Assembly: GCA_046081705.1 (NCBI GenBank)
Contig: JBJTWK010000099.1
Span: forward strand, 1 to 8,525
Reading direction: 5' to 3'
DNA length: 8,525 nt
Source: IMCC26256 sp046081705
GTDB taxonomy: Bacteria; Actinomycetota; Acidimicrobiia; IMCC26256
Positions 4,509 through 8,525 of the stretch are shown here, one piece after another. The notes below the pieces were generated by a model, which worked only from the letters and a program-made list of their open reading frames with translations, did not search any database and was not told where the DNA came from. A program made the translations under genes and the position numbers. Each line of letters begins with the position of its first letter. Position 1 is the first letter of the stretch.

Positions 4509-5861
4509 TCAGGCCTCGCCGCGCACGAGGGCGAGGACCTCGGCCGTACGGGCCGCGCAGGCCGCCGGATCGGCGGCCTCGAGGTTGAGGCGGAGGAGGG
4601 GTTCGGTGTTGCTCGGACGGAGGTTGAACCACCAGTCGCCGCAGTCGACCGTGAGGCCGTCGAGGCGGTCCTGGTCGGCCGAACCGTACGCCGTGGCGAT
4701 GCGGTCGATGACCGCGTGCGGATCGGCCACGGTGGAGTTGATCTCGCCGGAGGCCGCGTACCGCTCGAACGGACGGCGCAGCACGGAGAGCGGCTCCGCA
4801 CTGCGGCTCAACTGCTCGAGCACGACCATGGCGGCGATGAGACCGGAGTCCGCGCGCCAGTTGTCCCGGAAGTAGTAGTGGCCCGAGTGCTCACCGCCGA
4901 ACACGGCACCGGTCTCGGCCATCACCTGCTTGATGAACGAGTGGCCGACGCGGGTCCGCACGGGCTCCGCGCCCATCTCGCGCACGATCTCGGGGACCGC
5001 CTTCGAGCAGATGAGGTTGTGGACCACGATCTCGCCGGGACCCGAGCGCTCGAGGATGCCGTGGGCGACCATCGCCGTGGTGAGCGAGCCGGACACGGGC
5101 TCGGCCCGGTCGTCGACCACGAACACACGGTCCGCGTCCCCGTCGAAGGCGAGCCCGATGTCCGCGCCGTGCTCGTGCACCGCGCGCTGGAGGTCGACGA
5201 GGTTCTCCGGCTGGATCGGGTCCGCCGGGTGGTTCGGGAACGTGCCGTCGAGCTCGGGGTAGAGGATCGTCAGTTCGAACGGCAGCGCCTCGAAGACCGC
5301 CGGCACGACGAGGCCGCCCATGCCGTTCGCGGTGTCGGCCACGACCCGCAGCGGCCGGAGCGCACCGGCGTCCGCGAGGAAGGAACGGACGTGCTCGGCG
5401 AACTCGTCGAGCAGGCCCCGCTGGGTGACGCGCCCGGGCTCCTCGGCCCGCTCGAGGAGGTCGGCCGCGACCGCCTCCTTGATCTGGAGCAGGCCGGTGG
5501 CCTCCCCGATCGGCGCGGCGCTCGCGCGGCACATCTTGATGCCGTTGTACTGGGCCGGGTTGTGGCTGGCCGTGAACTGGGCCGCGGGCGCGTCGAGCAG
5601 CCCGCTGGCGAAGTAGACCATGTCGGTCGACGAGAGGCCGATGTCGATCACGTCGGCGCCGGCGAGCACCGCACCCTCGATGAAGGCCCGCGAGAGCGGG
5701 ACCGAGGACGGCCGCATGTCGTGGCCGACCACGACGGTGGAGGCGCCGGTGAACACGACGAACGCGTTGCCGATCCGCCGGGCGATCGACTCGTCGATCT
5801 CCTCGGGGTACAGGCCGCGGACGTCGTAGGCCTTGAAGATGGTGTCGAGCGCGTCGGCCAC
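4509..5861 (-). CDS. manB: Phosphomannomutase/phosphoglucomutase
   Basis: ManB converts mannose-6-phosphate to mannose-1-phosphate (and often glucose-6-P to glucose-1-P), the step before GDP-mannose synthesis in the cytosol. The 450-residue length is normal for the alpha-D-phosphohexomutase superfamily. The four-domain signature is complete. TASHNP (97-102) carries the phosphorylated serine S99, and DGDADR (240-245) is the magnesium-binding loop. GEHSGH (323-328) is the sugar-recognition loop, and RPSNTEPLLR (415-424) is the phosphate-binding loop. KAYDVRG (10-16) is the usual N-terminal motif. GTG at 5861 is selected because it gives the family-typical N-terminus and has GAGG with a 6-nt spacer; codons further upstream overlap the preceding gene. 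It starts 49 nt after the membrane-protein gene and leads into the Trm112-like gene and the isomerase, forming a mannose-supply cluster. Preference for mannose over glucose is inferred from context. Confidence 0.95.
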   Translation of the reverse strand: MADALDTIFKAYDVRGLYPEEIDESIARRIGNAFVVFTGASTVVVGHDMRPSSVPLSRAFIEGAVLAGADVIDIGLSSTDMVYFASGLLDAPAAQFTASHNPAQYNGIKMCRASAAPIGEATGLLQIKEAVAADLLERAEEPGRVTQRGLLDEFAEHVRSFLADAGALRPLRVVADTANGMGGLVVPAVFEALPFELTILYPELDGTFPNHPADPIQPENLVDLQRAVHEHGADIGLAFDGDADRVFVVDDRAEPVSGSLTTAMVAHGILERSGPGEIVVHNLICSKAVPEIVREMGAEPVRTRVGHSFIKQVMAETGAVFGGEHSGHYYFRDNWRADSGLIAAMVVLEQLSRSAEPLSVLRRPFERYAASGEINSTVADPHAVIDRIATAYGSADQDRLDGLTVDCGDWWFNLRPSNTEPLLRLNLEAADPAACAARTAEVLALVRGEA

Positions 5862-5882
5862 GGGGTGCCTCGAGGTCCTCGA

Positions 5883-5899
5883 CCGCCCGGGGCGGGCGG
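5883..5899 (-). terminator. Short GC hairpin between the membrane-protein gene and manB
   Basis: Bases 5883-5888 (ccgccc) and 5894-5899 (gggcgg) form a 6-bp all-GC stem with a 5-nt loop in the 49-nt gap. No T-run follows. A 13-base palindrome (5870-5882) abuts it and includes the GAGG ribosome-binding site of manB. It may be a weak terminator or a translation-tuning hairpin, or simply a product of base composition. Confidence 0.2.
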
Positions 5900-5910
5900 G
5901 ACGCAAGATC

Positions 5911-8525
5911 CTACTCCCCGCCCCCGGTGGGCCCGTCCTCCTCGAACACGGCCAGCAGGGAGGCGGCCCGAGCCGCCAGACCCGGGTCGAGCCCCTCGAT
6001 CGCGACCACCGAACGCAGCGCCGGTGCCAGCCGGGCCGCCGCCTCCTCCCGGGGACCACGCCGGGCCACGCGCACGGCGGCGGCGGGATCCGGGTGACCC
6101 GCCCCCTCGAGGTCCCGCGCCAACGCCTCGATGCTGTCCTCCAGGGGCGGCGGCCCGGCGGCCGCACGACCACCGGCGGCGAGGACCTCGAGGTCGTCGA
6201 CCTCCACCGGGTGTGGGTCCCCCCAGCGCGCGAGCGCGGGCCACCGGCGCCCGAGCACCACGAGACCGGCGAGGCCGGCGAGGGTCAGCAGGATCCCGAG
6301 CCACTCGACCGGGGAGCGCTCGAAGCGCAGCGTGACCTCGCGCGACGTCGGCACCACGACCATGAAGTTCGGGGTCACCCGGTACGGACCGTCGGCGCCG
6401 TCGACCCGCCAGTTCGGGTAGAAGGACTCGCGCACGATGATCGGCACGCCGACCTGCGACACGCGGAACGAGATCGAGTGGTTCGTGCGCCGCACCCCGC
6501 TCACGCGCACGTCGGGGAGCGCCCGTCGGGGGAGCGCCCGGGCCCGGGTCGCGTCGGCCTCGCGCCGCCAACGATCGGGACCGGCGACGGCGAGGGGCCG
6601 ATCGATGGCGTCCGGGTCGTTGAACCATCCGACCGCCGTGCACTCCCACGCCCCGAGTTCGGGGGCGCGCACGCCCTCCACCGCAGGACGGCCGAAGCAC
6701 TCGGGCTGGGTGCCGGACCGGGCCCGGGTGACGACGGGCTCGCTCGGCAGCGCCTCGACGAGGCGGCTCCCCCGCACCCGGAAGACGTGCCACCCGCGCG
6801 GATCCTGGCCGTCGGTGTCCGGCGTGGTGGCGACGAGCCGGAGGCGGGGATCGGCGTCGGCCGCCGCCTTCGCCGCATCCGACCACGCGAGGTAGTACTC
6901 CTCGCCCATCACCCGCATCCAGCGCACGCCGAGATCGAAGTCCTGGATCTGGCGGTAGTCGAGGCCGCGCACCGGGTTCGAGGCGTTGCCCGGACCCGAG
7001 ATCGGACTCACCCCCATGAAGTGGAACGGGGTCGTCGCCGCCGACTCGAAGTACAGGCCCTCGACCGACTGGATGCGCCCGTCGGTGAAGTATGGGAGCA
7101 ACTCGAGCGCGAGCGTCGTGCCGTAGTTGTCGATCGCGCCACCGCCCTCCCAGATCGCCCGGCCCGCCGGCAGCCCGCGCATCTCGTCGATGAGCGCCTC
7201 GAACTCGGGCCACGCCTTCGGACGCGTCGCGTCGGCCCGCACGTCCTGGTAGCCGCTGTAGTTCCACTCCGCCCAGAAGTCGAGGAACCCGCGCGTCGAG
7301 AAGGCCCGACCGAGGCAGAAGACCGTGATCGCGACGAGCGCCGCCGACATCACCACGCGTCGGACGTCACCCGCATCACCGCTGCGGACGCGCAACGCGA
7401 TCTCGAGCGAGCCCCAGCGGATCGCCTCCCCGACCGTCGTCGCGGCGAGCAGGCCGAGGCCGAGGTACCAGAACGGCAGGAACCGCAGGTTCCACGCGTG
7501 CAACTCAGGCCAGACGACGAACACGATGCCGAACACGGTCGTGATGACCATGATCACGACCGTCGCCCGGCGCCGCAGGACGACGCCGAGCACCGCGCCG
7601 ATCGCCGCTAGCCCCATCACCCACCACGTGAACGGCGGGAACGGTCCGACCCACGCCCCGTTCGTCGGGAACAGGTAGGTCGTGTAGTCGGTGATCTTCT
7701 CGTACCGCATGTTCGACGTGTAGGGGAACGCGACCAGCAGTGGGAGCGACCAGCACGCGGTGACCGCGGCGGCCACGCCGCCGATCGCCGCGGCGAGCGG
7801 CAGGCGACGGAGGGGTCGCACCGCGGTGACGAGCACGGCGAGCGCGCCGACCGCTGCGAAGATCCCGACGACCACGTGGCTCAGGACCGTTGCGGCGAGC
7901 AGGGCCGCCGGCACCCACGGACGGATCCGTCGGTCGAGCGCGGCGCTGAGCGTACCGAGGAAGCAGAGCGCGAGGGTGATGGCGATGGAGAAGGAGAACT
8001 CCCCGGCGAGCGTGCTCCGCAGGGTGCCACCCATGATCCCCTGGTTGAACGCGACCGTCTGGAGCTCCGCCGTCGTGGCCGTCGCCCCCTTGAAGAAGAG
8101 GAAGAGCACCGTCGCGATCGAGAGGAGCTCGGGCGTCGGACGCGGCGCCCGCAACCCCCGACCGAACACGTACGCCCCCGCCGGCATCGCGACCACGCCG
8201 CAGGCCGTGACGAGCTTGAAGGCGATGTCGTAGGGCAGCACGAGGTCGAGCAGCACCACGGCGAGCGCCGGCAGCGGGAAGTAGAACTGCCCCGCCGGGA
8301 ACCCGGCGAACCAGTCGGGCGCCCAGCCGGCGATCCGCCACTGCGGCAGCAGGTGGTCCCGGAGGTACGCCGGGAACCACACGTGGGCACCCATGTCGCC
8401 GCCGTTCGCGGTCGTGTTCCGCAGCAGGAGCTCGGGGCGCAGCGCCACCAGCACCGTGAGGCACGCCGCGAGGACGACGAGCGCCGACACGATGCGGGTC
8501 GGGTCGCGCCGACGCCCCCCGGCCG
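5911..8525 (-). CDS. Large polytopic membrane protein, GT-C/YfhO-like (probably 5'-truncated by window edge)
   Basis: The frame is open to the window edge. A GTG at 8490 gives 859 residues, but the upstream in-frame codons (reading AGGRRRDPTRI) are a plausible cytoplasmic N-terminus, so the real start probably lies outside. Numbering from that GTG, a first membrane helix (about 3-22) is followed by a loop with GGDMGAHVWFPAYL (30-43), an acidic motif typical of GT-C glycosyltransferases and of the 6-pyruvoyl-tetrahydropterin-synthase-related membrane family. About ten further helices run to residue 396. A large, presumably external, domain (about 400-725) ends in ESFYPNWRVDG (688-698), a motif shared with YfhO-type proteins. 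A last helix (728-748) leads to a charged tail of about 110 residues. Family members are thought to move sugars from polyprenyl-phosphate donors to envelope glycans. The mannose-supply genes downstream fit that, but donor and acceptor are unknown. Confidence 0.8.
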   Translation of the reverse strand, partial: AGGRRRDPTRIVSALVVLAACLTVLVALRPELLLRNTTANGGDMGAHVWFPAYLRDHLLPQWRIAGWAPDWFAGFPAGQFYFPLPALAVVLLDLVLPYDIAFKLVTACGVVAMPAGAYVFGRGLRAPRPTPELLSIATVLFLFFKGATATTAELQTVAFNQGIMGGTLRSTLAGEFSFSIAITLALCFLGTLSAALDRRIRPWVPAALLAATVLSHVVVGIFAAVGALAVLVTAVRPLRRLPLAAAIGGVAAAVTACWSLPLLVAFPYTSNMRYEKITDYTTYLFPTNGAWVGPFPPFTWWVMGLAAIGAVLGVVLRRRATVVIMVITTVFGIVFVVWPELHAWNLRFLPFWYLGLGLLAATTVGEAIRWGSLEIALRVRSGDAGDVRRVVMSAALVAITVFCLGRAFSTRGFLDFWAEWNYSGYQDVRADATRPKAWPEFEALIDEMRGLPAGRAIWEGGGAIDNYGTTLALELLPYFTDGRIQSVEGLYFESAATTPFHFMGVSPISGPGNASNPVRGLDYRQIQDFDLGVRWMRVMGEEYYLAWSDAAKAAADADPRLRLVATTPDTDGQDPRGWHVFRVRGSRLVEALPSEPVVTRARSGTQPECFGRPAVEGVRAPELGAWECTAVGWFNDPDAIDRPLAVAGPDRWRREADATRARALPRRALPDVRVSGVRRTNHSISFRVSQVGVPIIVRESFYPNWRVDGADGPYRVTPNFMVVVPTSREVTLRFERSPVEWLGILLTLAGLAGLVVLGRRWPALARWGDPHPVEVDDLEVLAAGGRAAAGPPPLEDSIEALARDLEGAGHPDPAAAVRVARRGPREEAAARLAPALRSVVAIEGLDPGLAARAASLLAVFEEDGPTGGGE

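Noticed and set aside
4437..6335. 632-codon open frame on the plus strand opposite manB and the end of the membrane-protein gene
   Set aside because: It is an antisense shadow of manB. The composition is unlike any protein family, and it crosses two real minus-strand genes and the gap between them.
5648..7267. 539-codon minus-strand frame, and a 592-codon plus-strand frame at 5833-7611
   Set aside because: Both are out-of-frame readings of the GT-C-like gene, with Arg/Gly/Pro-rich low-complexity products and no recognisable motifs.

Overview
This is a very GC-rich window (roughly 70% by eye) with strong G/C preference at third codon positions. All recognisable genes lie on the minus strand. 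Gene content and order fit an actinomycete-type bacterium. From the reading direction the order is: membrane glycosyltransferase-like protein, manB, Trm112-like protein, SIS-domain isomerase, ahcY, comF, small ORF, secA. As I recall, M. tuberculosis has the same backbone (manB, SIS isomerase, manA, then sahH, tmk, mtrA, mtrB, lpqB, comF, hpf, secA1). The version here is much shorter: nothing sits between ahcY and comF, and hpf is missing before secA. A deep-branching actinobacterial class such as Acidimicrobiia is a reasonable guess, but the window alone does not prove it.

Layout, low to high coordinate. 1-468 is the N-terminal third of a motor domain (SecA, cut by the window edge). 469-570 is non-coding and full of competing inverted repeats. 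571-786 is a 71-residue ORF of unknown function. 821-1537 is a ComF-type phosphoribosyltransferase. 1607-3073 is a complete S-adenosylhomocysteinase, preceded by a structured leader of about 110 nt. 3201-4250 is a phosphoglucose/phosphomannose isomerase-like SIS protein. Its start overlaps the stop of a 78-residue Trm112-like protein (4250-4486), which follows manB (4509-5861). 5911-8525 is a large polytopic membrane protein whose N-terminus probably lies outside the window.

How the genes fit together: the isomerase (fructose-6-P to mannose-6-P) and ManB (mannose-6-P to mannose-1-P) together feed GDP-mannose, which supplies cell-envelope glycosylation. The large membrane protein looks like a GT-C-type enzyme that could act in that process. 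AhcY removes S-adenosylhomocysteine, the product of all SAM-dependent methylations. SecA drives protein export.

The protein genes are mostly ordinary housekeeping genes. The parts most worth a second look are untranslated. One is the ahcY leader, where an upstream element is complementary to the ahcY ribosome-binding site. The other is the secA upstream region, where a small ORF ends inside mutually exclusive hairpins. I saw no mobile elements, CRISPR arrays, tRNA or rRNA genes.
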